Origin: an uncultured Eubacteriales bacterium
Lineage (GTDB): Bacteria; Bacillota; Clostridia; Oscillospirales; CAG-272
Direction: 5' to 3'
Assembly: GCA_934486825.1 (NCBI GenBank)
Contig: CAKSQF010000019.1
Location: 1-42,604 of the forward strand
DNA length: 42,604 nucleotides
The notes beneath the pieces were generated by a model. That model was not told where the DNA came from. It did no database searches and saw only the letters and a program-made list of their open reading frames with translations. The first letter of the stretch is position 1; every line of letters starts with the position of its first letter. A program made the position numbers and the translations under genes. Shown one piece after another: positions 1-7,503 of this stretch.

Positions 1-61
1 TCTCTCTTGTTGTTCAATTTTCAAGGACCGATCGCTGCCCTCTCTTTCGGACAGCTTGTGT
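1..61 (-). promoter_or_regulatory. Probable rRNA operon leader running off the left edge
   Basis: Read leftward from the promoter at 62-90, this stretch has a 7-bp hairpin (arms 34-40 and 49-55) and then a CCTTGAAAATTGAAC element at about 12-26. That element resembles the leader and spacer sequences next to rRNA genes in Bacillota. The last bases on this strand, ACAAGAGAGA, resemble the usual approach to a 16S 5' end. No rRNA body is visible, so the assignment is inference from a motif and the strong promoter. Confidence 0.55.
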
Positions 62-90
62 ATTATATCACACCTCCTACTCTTTGTCAA
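62..90 (-). promoter_or_regulatory. Strong sigma-A promoter, leftward (rRNA type)
   Basis: On the minus strand TTGACA (85-90) is followed by a 17-bp spacer and TATAAT (62-67), a perfect consensus. TGA directly before the -10 makes it an extended -10. The -35 box lies inside the last codons of the DUF523 gene and that gene's stop codon (77-79) is in the spacer, so gene end and promoter overlap. It fires away from the annotated genes, toward the left edge. Confidence 0.8.
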
Positions 91-532
91 TACCTTTTTC
101 GATAAAATTTTGATTTTTTAAAAAATTTATTTGATTTTCTCCGATAACGGCAATCCGATTGTCGGAGAGCAGTTTCGCAGTAATTCCCATTCCGTCGCGG
201 ACCTTACCCGAAAAGCTGCCGTCATACACTCCGCTTGTGCCGCACGACGGACTTCTGTCTTTAAGCACCGCGATCTTACAATCGTATTTCAAAGCGGTTT
301 CCAATGCCGACACACTGCCCTTCAGATACTCGGCGGTAACATCTTTTCCTTCCTTATTTATTACTCTGTCTCCGATGATCTCCGCGGGCGCTCTCGGAGT
401 TCCCAGACCGCCTGCCGATTCGGGGCAAAAAGGGATAAAATTCACCCCATCGATTTTATCGATACATTTTTTACTCTTACCGTCATATCTGCACGGCACG
501 CCGAGGAGACAGGCACTTATGAGAACATTCAT
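77..532 (-). CDS. DUF523 family protein
   Basis: A 151-residue protein beginning MNVLISACLLG, matching the DUF523 family (YbbK-like), whose biochemical role is not established. Visible family features are the N-terminal ISACLLGVPCRYDG segment, the CPES motif, the stretch GGLGTPRAPAEI, and a later KDRSPSCG motif with a conserved Ser-Cys. The Cys residues suggest metal or cofactor binding, which is inference. An upstream in-frame start at 622 would overlap the ABC-F gene by about 90 bp, so 532 is preferred. It begins one base after the ABC-F stop, which implies translational coupling. Its final codons carry the -35 box of the leftward promoter. The length is normal for a single-domain member. 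Confidence 0.85.
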   Translation of the reverse strand: MNVLISACLLGVPCRYDGKSKKCIDKIDGVNFIPFCPESAGGLGTPRAPAEIIGDRVINKEGKDVTAEYLKGSVSALETALKYDCKIAVLKDRSPSCGTSGVYDGSFSGKVRDGMGITAKLLSDNRIAVIGENQINFLKNQNFIEKGIDKE

Positions 533-533
533 T

Positions 534-2144
534 TTACTTACCTTCGTTTTCGAACGCAAGCGATGCCTTATATTCAAGGAAACCGTCGTAATTTCCGCGA
601 TAATCGACAAAGCCGTTATCATTTATCTCAATTATTCTGTTCGCGACCGTATTCACAAGCTCGTAATCGTGAGACGACAGCAGAATATTTCCTTTGAAAT
701 CCGCAAGCCCGTTATTCACTGCCGAAATGGATTCAAGGTCAAGATGATCGGTCGGCTGATCCACTATGAGCATATTTGAACCGAAGAGCATCATTCTCGA
801 AAACATACATCTGACCTTTTCTCCTCCGGACAAGACCTTTACCGGCTTATAAACGCTGTCACCGGAGAACAACATTCTTCCGAGAAAGCCGCGCAGATAC
901 GCCTCCGTCTGATCCTTTGAATACGGACGCATCCAATCGATAATCGATTCGTCGTGACCCTTGAAATATTCGGTATTATCATGCGGGAAATATGATCTTG
1001 TTATGGAAACGCCCCATTTAAAGCTGCCGCTGTCGGGGGACACACGTTCATCAAGCACATTGAACAGGGCGGTTACCGCGTTTTCGTTTCCGACAAATGC
1101 GATCTTATCGTCACGTCCGACCGAGAAGGAGAGTCCGGATATCAGCTTATTCCCGTCCTGACTCACCGACAGATCGGTCACCGTCAGTATATCTTTGCCG
1201 GGAAGTCTGTCCATATCGAAGCCTATATACGGATAGCGGCGGGAAGATGCGGGCAATTCCTCGACGGTCAGCTTATCAAGCAGCTTTCTGCGGGATGTAG
1301 CCTGTCTTGATTTTGACTTATTTGCCGAAAATCTTGATATAAACTCCTGCAGTTCTCTGATCTTTTCTTCATTCTTTTTATTCTGCTGTTTTATCATCCG
1401 CTGAATAAGCTGGCTCGACTCATACCAGAACTCGTAATTTCCGACATACATTTTTATTCCGCCGTAGTCTATATCGACTATGTTGGTACAGACATCATTC
1501 AGAAAATGGCGGTCATGGGATATTACAAGCACTGTTCCGAAATAATCGGCAAGAAAGTCCTCAAGCCACGACACCGCGGCAAGATCAAGACCGTTGGTCG
1601 GCTCGTCAAGCAGGATTATGTCGGGATTGCCGAAAAGTGCCTGCGCAAGCAGAACCTTTATCTTCTCCGATTCCTTAAGCTCGCTCATTTTCGCATAGAG
1701 CAGATCGGCGGAAAGACCAAGTCCGAGCACCAGCTTCGATGCATCCGATTCGGCTTCCCAACCGCCGAGCTCGGCAAACTCGGATTCAAGCTCCGATGCG
1801 CGAACCCCGTCCTCCTCCGAAAAATCCGATTTTGCGTAGAGAGAATCTCTTTCCTTCATTACATCGTAAAGGTGTTTGTTGCCCATTATGACCGTATCGG
1901 TCACGGTATAAGCATCATAGGCAAAATGATCCTGTTTAAGCACCGACATTCTGGTATGCGGCGGCAGTGTAACCGAACCGCTTGTCGGTTCAAGCTCACC
2001 TGTAAGGAGCCTGAAAAAGGTTGTCTTCCCAGCTCCGTTTGCCCCGATTATTCCATAGCAGTTCCCGTTTGTAAATTTAAGATCAACATTTTTGAAGAGC
2101 TGTTGACCGCCGAAATTAAAGCTGAGATCGCTTACAGTTATCAT
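534..2144 (-). CDS. ABC-F family ATPase (YkpA/YbiT-like)
   Basis: A soluble tandem-ATPase protein of 536 residues. ABC-F proteins act on ribosomes rather than as transporters. NBD1 has an intact Walker A (GANGAGKTT, about 34-42) and Walker B DEPTN (180-184), but its signature is LKESEK (156-161) instead of LSGG. NBD2 has an intact signature LSGGE (438-442), but its Walker A reads GNENAVTAL with Val357 where the Lys should be, and its Walker B is DQPT, with Gln463 for the catalytic Glu. The charged linker spans about 243-300. Overall similarity to B. subtilis YkpA (about 540 residues) is evident from GNCYGIIGANGAGK and YVGNYEFWYESS. It has its own promoter at 2184-2212 and is followed with one base between by the DUF523 gene. 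Its specific ribosomal role is unknown. Confidence 0.9.
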   Translation of the reverse strand: MITVSDLSFNFGGQQLFKNVDLKFTNGNCYGIIGANGAGKTTFFRLLTGELEPTSGSVTLPPHTRMSVLKQDHFAYDAYTVTDTVIMGNKHLYDVMKERDSLYAKSDFSEEDGVRASELESEFAELGGWEAESDASKLVLGLGLSADLLYAKMSELKESEKIKVLLAQALFGNPDIILLDEPTNGLDLAAVSWLEDFLADYFGTVLVISHDRHFLNDVCTNIVDIDYGGIKMYVGNYEFWYESSQLIQRMIKQQNKKNEEKIRELQEFISRFSANKSKSRQATSRRKLLDKLTVEELPASSRRYPYIGFDMDRLPGKDILTVTDLSVSQDGNKLISGLSFSVGRDDKIAFVGNENAVTALFNVLDERVSPDSGSFKWGVSITRSYFPHDNTEYFKGHDESIIDWMRPYSKDQTEAYLRGFLGRMLFSGDSVYKPVKVLSGGEKVRCMFSRMMLFGSNMLIVDQPTDHLDLESISAVNNGLADFKGNILLSSHDYELVNTVANRIIEINDNGFVDYRGNYDGFLEYKASLAFENEGK

Positions 2145-2183
2145 TTTGCTCCATCCTTACGTATTTCAGTGCATACCTTATAA

Positions 2184-2212
2184 ATTATATATCAGAATTG
2201 CCTTTTTGTCAA
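2184..2212 (-). promoter_or_regulatory. Sigma-A promoter for the ABC-F/DUF523 operon
   Basis: Minus strand TTGACA (2207-2212), 17-bp spacer, TATAAT (2184-2189). It lies 40-70 bp upstream of the ABC-F start, with an AAGGATGG-type ribosome binding site in between. Confidence 0.75.
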
Positions 2213-2221
2213 TACCGAAGA

Positions 2222-2249
2222 ACCGCCCGCGGAAAGTACCGCGGACGGT
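2222..2249. terminator. GC-rich hairpin after the lipoprotein gene
   Basis: Arms 2222-2232 and 2239-2249 form an 11-bp stem with one G-U pair. A T run (2252-2256) follows on the plus strand. On the minus strand, the direction of the neighbouring gene, the stem is not followed by a U tract. It may therefore be only a weak terminator or a 3' end stabiliser for the lipoprotein mRNA. Confidence 0.45.
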
Positions 2250-2255
2250 AGGTTT

Positions 2256-4259
2256 TTATCCGGCAAGCCAGATTGCCGAAACAGCGAGAATATTTTTTGT
2301 TCTTACCCAGATATTATCGAAATCCCTGATATTGAGCGGGCTCGACTCGGAGCCGAATTCAATGGTCAGTGACGGGATTTTAAGCTTTGACATCACATAA
2401 TCCTTGAGACCCGCAACGCTCGTGGATCCCTGCTCGTCAAGCACGTATCCCGATTCTGCGGCAACGCGGCGTGCGATATCACAGCTTTTGTTTATTACAT
2501 TCCTGTCGTTCCCGTAATTCCAGTAGATAACCGACCCGTGAGTGTGATAACAGAGCACGAGGTCGAAATTACCGTTCCTCACATACTCCGCAATCGCCTT
2601 GGACTCTGCCGCCGATTCGGGGGCGGTTCCTTTATATCCGAGATATGCGGGGGTCTTTGACGATGTGGATGTATTGCCCGCCTTCTCCCATTCGGCATCA
2701 AAGTTCATGTTCAGATCGGTGCCGAGAGCGTTTGCCTTCCAGATCGACGCGTACCGTGACCCGTATTTGTTTCTGAATGCCTCCGGAATTACTCCGGTCT
2801 GAGCGATCTCTATTCCGTCGGGATTTGACATCGGAAGGATATAAAAGCAGGTCTTATCAAGCAGCTGTGCAAATGTAAGTCCGCCGTCCGACAGCTTTTC
2901 GTTCGGATTTCTCAGCATATATTCGATCTGTGCGACCGAAAGCGTCGCCGTCATATGCTCTCTTGCATGGATTGCGGCGGAAACGAACACCCGCTTTTTT
3001 GCGTTCGGGTTTCCGAGCACCGCCAGAGTCAGCTCCTTTCCGAGCTCGCTCTTCCCTATTGAAGTAATCGACAACAGACCCGGAAATTCTTCGGCAAGCT
3101 TTTTCAGATCGTTATTCATTGTCGCATATGTGTAATTCGTCACCGGCTTGACCGTCTTAAGCTCGTTTTTCCAGCTGTCCGAATCATCCGGAGCAAGATA
3201 GGCGGCAACCACATATCCGCGTGTTCCCTTATAATCGATATAGGCAAACCGCGACTGCATGAAGAAAACGGTAACCTTTTCCCCCCTCGGGATCCGGGTC
3301 AGAACGGATGCGGAGGTTGTTGCGTATTTGCGCAGATTAAGTGTATTCTGGCAGTTGACCGTCCATTTTTCGCAGACTGTTACCCCCTCCTTATCAAGCG
3401 TCATCGCATAATCGACCGGATACGCCGTACTGTCGGTATAGCGATACCACTTTGTATTCAGATACTGATTGAAGCCGTTTGCGAGCATCAGTCGGTCAAG
3501 GATGGTCGCATATTTTGCCTGCTCACGCGTCAGATCAGAAAAATCTCTGTCGGATTTTTTGCCGCTTTCATCAAAATCCGAAGGAAGCGGAAGCTTTGTT
3601 CCGTCGGATGCGACTACCGCAACCGCCAGAGCCGCGCCGGTATTGAATCCGACATAAGCTCCGTTTTTCGGATCGGACGCACATGTCGGCAGTATCAAGA
3701 ACAGTTTATGCTGGTAGTTGTACGGACGATACGCATCCCATATAAGAAGTGACATATTCTGTTTTTTCAGCTCGCTCTGGACTGCCGCAAGCTTCTTTAC
3801 GGTTCCGTAGCGCAGATATGCGTCGTCAAATCCGTAGATCGGAGTTTTCGCAAGATTATCCGACGAAGAGTAGCGGATATTGACATACACATCGGGTATA
3901 TAGTCTCTGACGCGCACGATATCGGCATCGGCAGGCTCGGGGCGTGTCGGAGGTGTAACCGGAACCGTCGTTGTCGGGGTTGTCGTCGTCGGAGTGGCAG
4001 TTGTTGCCGAACCTGCAGATGTCACCGGCAGTGCCGTCGTCTGCCCGGGCGTTGTTGCCGTTCCCGGTTCCGATGTAGTCCCGGGTACTCCCGAAGTAAT
4101 ATCCGGAATTTCCGAGGTCTCCCCGACGCTTCCGGTAAGCGAGCCGATCGTAGTCAGGTCACCGAAGTCACCGATACCGCATGCGGCAAAGCATACGGGG
4201 ATCACAAAGATGATAGCAATCAAGAGCGAAATGATTTTTGTGAAAGAAAATGATCTCAT
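2256..4259 (-). CDS. Lipoprotein: VanX-like pseudo-domain, SH3 and M14 carboxypeptidase
   Basis: A predicted extracytoplasmic lipoprotein of 667 residues. Residues 1-27 are a signal peptide ending FAAC, with Cys27 as the likely lipidated residue. A Thr/Pro/Ser-rich linker runs to about 110. Residues about 113-285 resemble D-Ala-D-Ala dipeptidases (VanX, M15): the substrate Arg of DAYRP (Arg178) is kept, but the zinc and catalytic positions are replaced (His by Phe205, Asp by Ala212, and the EWWH motif reads KWYR at 270-273). Residues about 290-357 look like a bacterial SH3 domain. Residues about 373-667 are an M14 zinc carboxypeptidase with HARE (431-434), NPDG (479-482), YHTHG (571-575) and the catalytic Glu of TIEFG (634). 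The most likely job is trimming peptidoglycan stem peptides. The start at 4259 is chosen because it gives the signal peptide and has AGAAAGG upstream; the longer frame start does not. Confidence 0.85.
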   Translation of the reverse strand: MRSFSFTKIISLLIAIIFVIPVCFAACGIGDFGDLTTIGSLTGSVGETSEIPDITSGVPGTTSEPGTATTPGQTTALPVTSAGSATTATPTTTTPTTTVPVTPPTRPEPADADIVRVRDYIPDVYVNIRYSSSDNLAKTPIYGFDDAYLRYGTVKKLAAVQSELKKQNMSLLIWDAYRPYNYQHKLFLILPTCASDPKNGAYVGFNTGAALAVAVVASDGTKLPLPSDFDESGKKSDRDFSDLTREQAKYATILDRLMLANGFNQYLNTKWYRYTDSTAYPVDYAMTLDKEGVTVCEKWTVNCQNTLNLRKYATTSASVLTRIPRGEKVTVFFMQSRFAYIDYKGTRGYVVAAYLAPDDSDSWKNELKTVKPVTNYTYATMNNDLKKLAEEFPGLLSITSIGKSELGKELTLAVLGNPNAKKRVFVSAAIHAREHMTATLSVAQIEYMLRNPNEKLSDGGLTFAQLLDKTCFYILPMSNPDGIEIAQTGVIPEAFRNKYGSRYASIWKANALGTDLNMNFDAEWEKAGNTSTSSKTPAYLGYKGTAPESAAESKAIAEYVRNGNFDLVLCYHTHGSVIYWNYGNDRNVINKSCDIARRVAAESGYVLDEQGSTSVAGLKDYVMSKLKIPSLTIEFGSESSPLNIRDFDNIWVRTKNILAVSAIWLAG

Positions 4260-4357
4260 TGCGTAAAAAATACCTTTCTGTTTTTTCTTTACATAAGACG
4301 GACAAAAAAACAAAGATGTGACACTTTTTAAAAAAATTTTTCGTATTATTTTCGGAT

Positions 4358-5497
4358 TCACGACAGTTCGCTGTCCGCAAGTCTCAGCATATCCGGAATA
4401 TCAAAGCCCTGCGGGCACTTCCGCATACACAGACGGCAGGACACGCATTTATCGGCGCCGTGTCCGCCCGCTTTTATTTTTTCGATATAGTGGCGGTTAC
4501 CCGACACATCGTCGCTGTACTTGAACGCGCCGTTCCATGTTGAAAAAATACCCGGGATATCAACATCGCGCGGACACGGCATACAATATCTGCATCCGGT
4601 ACACTCGATCTTCATGCGTTTCTTATACTCTTCCCTTGCCCGCGCCACAATATCAAGCTCTTCCCGAGACATTATTCCGACATCCGCTTTATCGAAGATT
4701 TCAAGGTTCTGACGCGTCATTTCAACATCTGTAACCCCCGAAAGCACGGTTGCAACCTGCGGGAAATTGCAAAGCCATCTGAAGCCCCATTCGGCAGGGC
4801 TTCTTTTCTCCGGATAGGAATCAAATACCGCCCTCACGCTCTCGGGAACATCGGCAAGCTTTCCGCCGAGCAGTCCCTCCATGATAACAACCGGTATGTT
4901 CTTTGATCCGGCAAGCTCCAGTCCGCGCAGACCTGCCTGATTGTCGATATCCATATAATTGAACTGTATCTGGCACATATCCCAATCATATGCACCGAGT
5001 ATTTCCTCAAATGCATCATATGAATCATGAAAAGAGAAGCATGCGTATTTTATTTTTCCGGATGCTTTGAGGCTGTCCAGAAAGCGCGTGATACCGAGGG
5101 CTTCAAGCCGCCTCCACTGCTCCCTGCCGAGACAATGGACGAGGTAAAAATCGATATGGTCGGTTCTGAGCGCTTTAAGCTCGGTTTCGAATATCCTCGG
5201 CATATCATCATATTCTTTTACCTCCCAGATCGGAAGCTTGGTTGCGATCGAAACGCGCTCACGCCGGCCTCCGTCAAGAATCTCGCCGAGAATCTTTTCA
5301 GCCTGACCGTCCGAATAGACATATGCGGTATCGATATAGTTTACTCCGCCCTCGATTGCCGTATAAACGATCTTTTTCGCAAGCTCCATATCGACCGTTT
5401 CAGTGCCGTTTTCGTCCTTCTTTTTCGGGAAACGCATACATCCGACGCCAAATGCCGATCTTTCGATCCCGAGTTTTCCGAATTTGCGGTATTTCAT
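4358..5497 (-). CDS. Aldo/keto reductase with C-terminal 4Fe-4S ferredoxin domain
   Basis: A 379-residue cytoplasmic oxidoreductase. The N-terminal 290 residues are an aldo/keto reductase TIM barrel with the usual catalytic set visible: Asp56, Tyr61, Lys87 and His121 (DFYLVHCLG). The C-terminal 80 residues carry two cysteine clusters, C299/C302/C305/C308 and C351/C354/C357/C361, as in a two-cluster ferredoxin domain. This fused architecture is common in anaerobes; the substrate cannot be told from sequence. GGAGGG lies just upstream of the ATG. It is the last gene of the operon that starts at the alpha/beta hydrolase, 22 bp after the rsmF-like gene. No clear terminator follows in the 98 bp before the lipoprotein start. 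Confidence 0.9.
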   Translation of the reverse strand: MKYRKFGKLGIERSAFGVGCMRFPKKKDENGTETVDMELAKKIVYTAIEGGVNYIDTAYVYSDGQAEKILGEILDGGRRERVSIATKLPIWEVKEYDDMPRIFETELKALRTDHIDFYLVHCLGREQWRRLEALGITRFLDSLKASGKIKYACFSFHDSYDAFEEILGAYDWDMCQIQFNYMDIDNQAGLRGLELAGSKNIPVVIMEGLLGGKLADVPESVRAVFDSYPEKRSPAEWGFRWLCNFPQVATVLSGVTDVEMTRQNLEIFDKADVGIMSREELDIVARAREEYKKRMKIECTGCRYCMPCPRDVDIPGIFSTWNGAFKYSDDVSGNRHYIEKIKAGGHGADKCVSCRLCMRKCPQGFDIPDMLRLADSELS

Positions 5498-5519
5498 AAT
5501 TCCCTCCGTTTATCTGTTT

Positions 5520-6899
5520 TTATCTTATCCGAAGTCCTTTCGGATAGTGATTTTTTGCCACTCCGTCACTTACCTTGACCGCTCCGAGCGTACACCCGCA
5601 GAAAACTGCCGCTCCGTATCCGCAGAATCGGTCGCATGCGACCGTATCTCCCCTTATATATGCTTCTGCCTGCCGCCTGTCCATCTCGAATTTATTGATG
5701 AAATGCTTTCCGTATGCCATAAAAAATCTGTGGTGGGGAACGACCCTTCCCTTTCTGATTTCGCCGAGCTTTACACCGGGAGACAGCACTCCCTTTGACG
5801 GGAGGCAGGCAAGCCCGTCAACGATATAAAAACCGTCTTTTCTTCCGAATACGGCAAGCTCTGCGGCAAGCGTATCGCCGATTGTTTCGCACAGAAAAGC
5901 TCTTATGAGCTTTTCCTCCGATTTATCGGGCTTTTCCGCATTTATATTGCGTATATTGCGCTTTTTATCGGATTGCGGTCCCGAAACTCTTAAAAACAGC
6001 GCCGCAAACTGTCCTTCTCCGCCCGAAATATGCGGATAGGCTCTTCGGCAGAAGGACATATCGTATTTACCGTTTGATATTCCCTTATCGGTTATGCCGC
6101 ATATCGCCGCATCCGGATAAACAGGCTCGAAATCCGGGAAATTATCCAGAAACCCGGCTACCGTCGCTTCGTTCTCTTCAACCGAAAATGTACAGGTCGA
6201 ATAGAGCAGATAGCCGCCGACGGCTACCGTCTGTGCGGCATCCGACAGAATTTTCGACTGTCTTGCCGCACAGATTGCGACATTATCGGTTGACCACATC
6301 GCCGGTGCATCGGGATTTTTTCTGAACATACCCTCTCCCGAGCACGGCGCATCGACAACGGTCAGATCGAACATGCCGGCGCAGTCGTTTGCAAGCACCC
6401 CGGTATCAAGATTTGTCACCGCCGCGGGAGCGATCCCGAGCCGTTCGATATTCTCGGCAAGTGTCAGCGCCCTGTTCGGGACATATTCGTTCGACAGAAG
6501 GAAGCCGCCCCGCCCGGCAAAGAGATTTGCCGCCTGCGAGCTTTTGCCGCCGGGAGAAGCGCACATATCAAGCACCCGAAGCTCCGGTCTGCTTCTCAGA
6601 TCGGTCGCATCAAGCATTGCAAGCGGGATCATTGCAGTTGGCTCCTGAACATAAAAGGCTCCTGCATGGTGCAGCGGATGATTGCCGATCTTATCGCAGT
6701 CAAATGTAAATGCCTCGGGCGAAAAGCCGATTTTTCCGATCGGAAAATCGGCACACTCCGCAAAGTCCCGCACCGATATTTTATGAAGATTGACATGCAG
6801 TCCCCTTGACGGCTGTTTTTCATAAGAGGCGGCAAAGCTCTCATACTCATCGCCGAGTATTTTGCGCATGCGTATTTCGAATTCTTTCGGAAATGTCAT
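5520..6899 (-). CDS. rRNA cytosine-C5 methyltransferase (RsmF/NOL1-NOP2-Sun family)
   Basis: A 459-residue SAM-dependent RNA m5C methyltransferase. The SAM-binding loop is VLDMCASPGGKSSQ (about 109-122). Both catalytic cysteines are present: Cys186 in DAPCSGEGMF, which releases product, and Cys236 in YSTCTFS, the nucleophile. The C-terminal 150 residues, with PHHRFFMAYGK, match the RsmF-type C-terminal extension, so a 16S rRNA target is likely. The exact position methylated is unknown. AGGATGG precedes the ATG. It lies between the mnmM-like and aldo/keto reductase genes in the same operon, next to two tRNA-modification genes, so three of the five genes modify RNA. Confidence 0.88.
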   Translation of the reverse strand: MTFPKEFEIRMRKILGDEYESFAASYEKQPSRGLHVNLHKISVRDFAECADFPIGKIGFSPEAFTFDCDKIGNHPLHHAGAFYVQEPTAMIPLAMLDATDLRSRPELRVLDMCASPGGKSSQAANLFAGRGGFLLSNEYVPNRALTLAENIERLGIAPAAVTNLDTGVLANDCAGMFDLTVVDAPCSGEGMFRKNPDAPAMWSTDNVAICAARQSKILSDAAQTVAVGGYLLYSTCTFSVEENEATVAGFLDNFPDFEPVYPDAAICGITDKGISNGKYDMSFCRRAYPHISGGEGQFAALFLRVSGPQSDKKRNIRNINAEKPDKSEEKLIRAFLCETIGDTLAAELAVFGRKDGFYIVDGLACLPSKGVLSPGVKLGEIRKGRVVPHHRFFMAYGKHFINKFEMDRRQAEAYIRGDTVACDRFCGYGAAVFCGCTLGAVKVSDGVAKNHYPKGLRIR

Positions 6900-6927
6900 T
6901 TACTTTCCATCCTGTTTATTACAGTTG

Positions 6928-7476
6928 TTATTTCTTCTCAACAAGGAAGAAAAAAGGCGATGTCGGTGAATTTATTATCTTCAGACAGCTTACCGTGTAG
7001 CAAAAACGCGAATATCCCGACAGCATTTCGGTAACCATTTTCCCTTCGACCTCCCCTTCGGGATGACCGGGATAAACGGCGATCAGCAGACCGCCGTCAT
7101 GATCGAGCAGCTCTGTTGCCGCTTCGATCGCCGGCAGTGTTGTTTCATGCAGTGTGGTTACCGACTTATCGCCGCCTGGGAGCCACCCGAGATTAAACAT
7201 CCCGACGCAGATCGGTTCCTTGACGTAATCTTTTACAAGATGGTGGGACGCCTTTATCAGTGTAACATTATGGACATCCTCCGATTCAAGCAGTTTTGAC
7301 GTCGAATCGAGCGCCTGCTGCTGAATATCGAAAGCGAACACCTTTCCGTTTTCCCCTACAGCCTTCGCAAGCCAGAGGGTATCATGCCCGTTTCCCATTG
7401 TAAAATCGACGGCGGTTCCGCCCGTCTTTACATGCCGTGCTATAAAATCTTTTTCGGTTGTAAGCAGATCAAGCAT
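6928..7476 (-). CDS. mnmM: tRNA-modifying methyltransferase, MnmM (YtqB) family
   Basis: A 182-residue class I SAM methyltransferase. Motif I is AVDFTMGNGHDTLWLA (about 22-37), followed by FAFDIQ with the acidic SAM-ribose residue. NLGWLPGGDK is typical of the rRNA_methylase/YtqB family. B. subtilis YtqB was recently renamed MnmM; it methylates 5-aminomethyl-2-thiouridine at tRNA position 34 to give mnm5s2U. The assignment by family is firm, the exact reaction is inferred. Its placement directly after mnmE (27 bp), the gene that starts modification of the same uridine, supports the role. GAGAGGA lies upstream of the ATG. The length is as expected for the family. Confidence 0.85.
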   Translation of the reverse strand: MLDLLTTEKDFIARHVKTGGTAVDFTMGNGHDTLWLAKAVGENGKVFAFDIQQQALDSTSKLLESEDVHNVTLIKASHHLVKDYVKEPICVGMFNLGWLPGGDKSVTTLHETTLPAIEAATELLDHDGGLLIAVYPGHPEGEVEGKMVTEMLSGYSRFCYTVSCLKIINSPTSPFFFLVEKK

Positions 7477-7503
7477 TTTTGTGACAATTCCTCTCTTTGA
7501 ATT

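Noticed and set aside
5027..5578. Plus-strand frame of 183 codons opposite the aldo/keto reductase
   Set aside because: It lies antisense to a clear conserved gene, has no family resemblance and no ribosome binding site; the same holds for the other long frames opposite rsmF-like, mnmE, dxr and polC.
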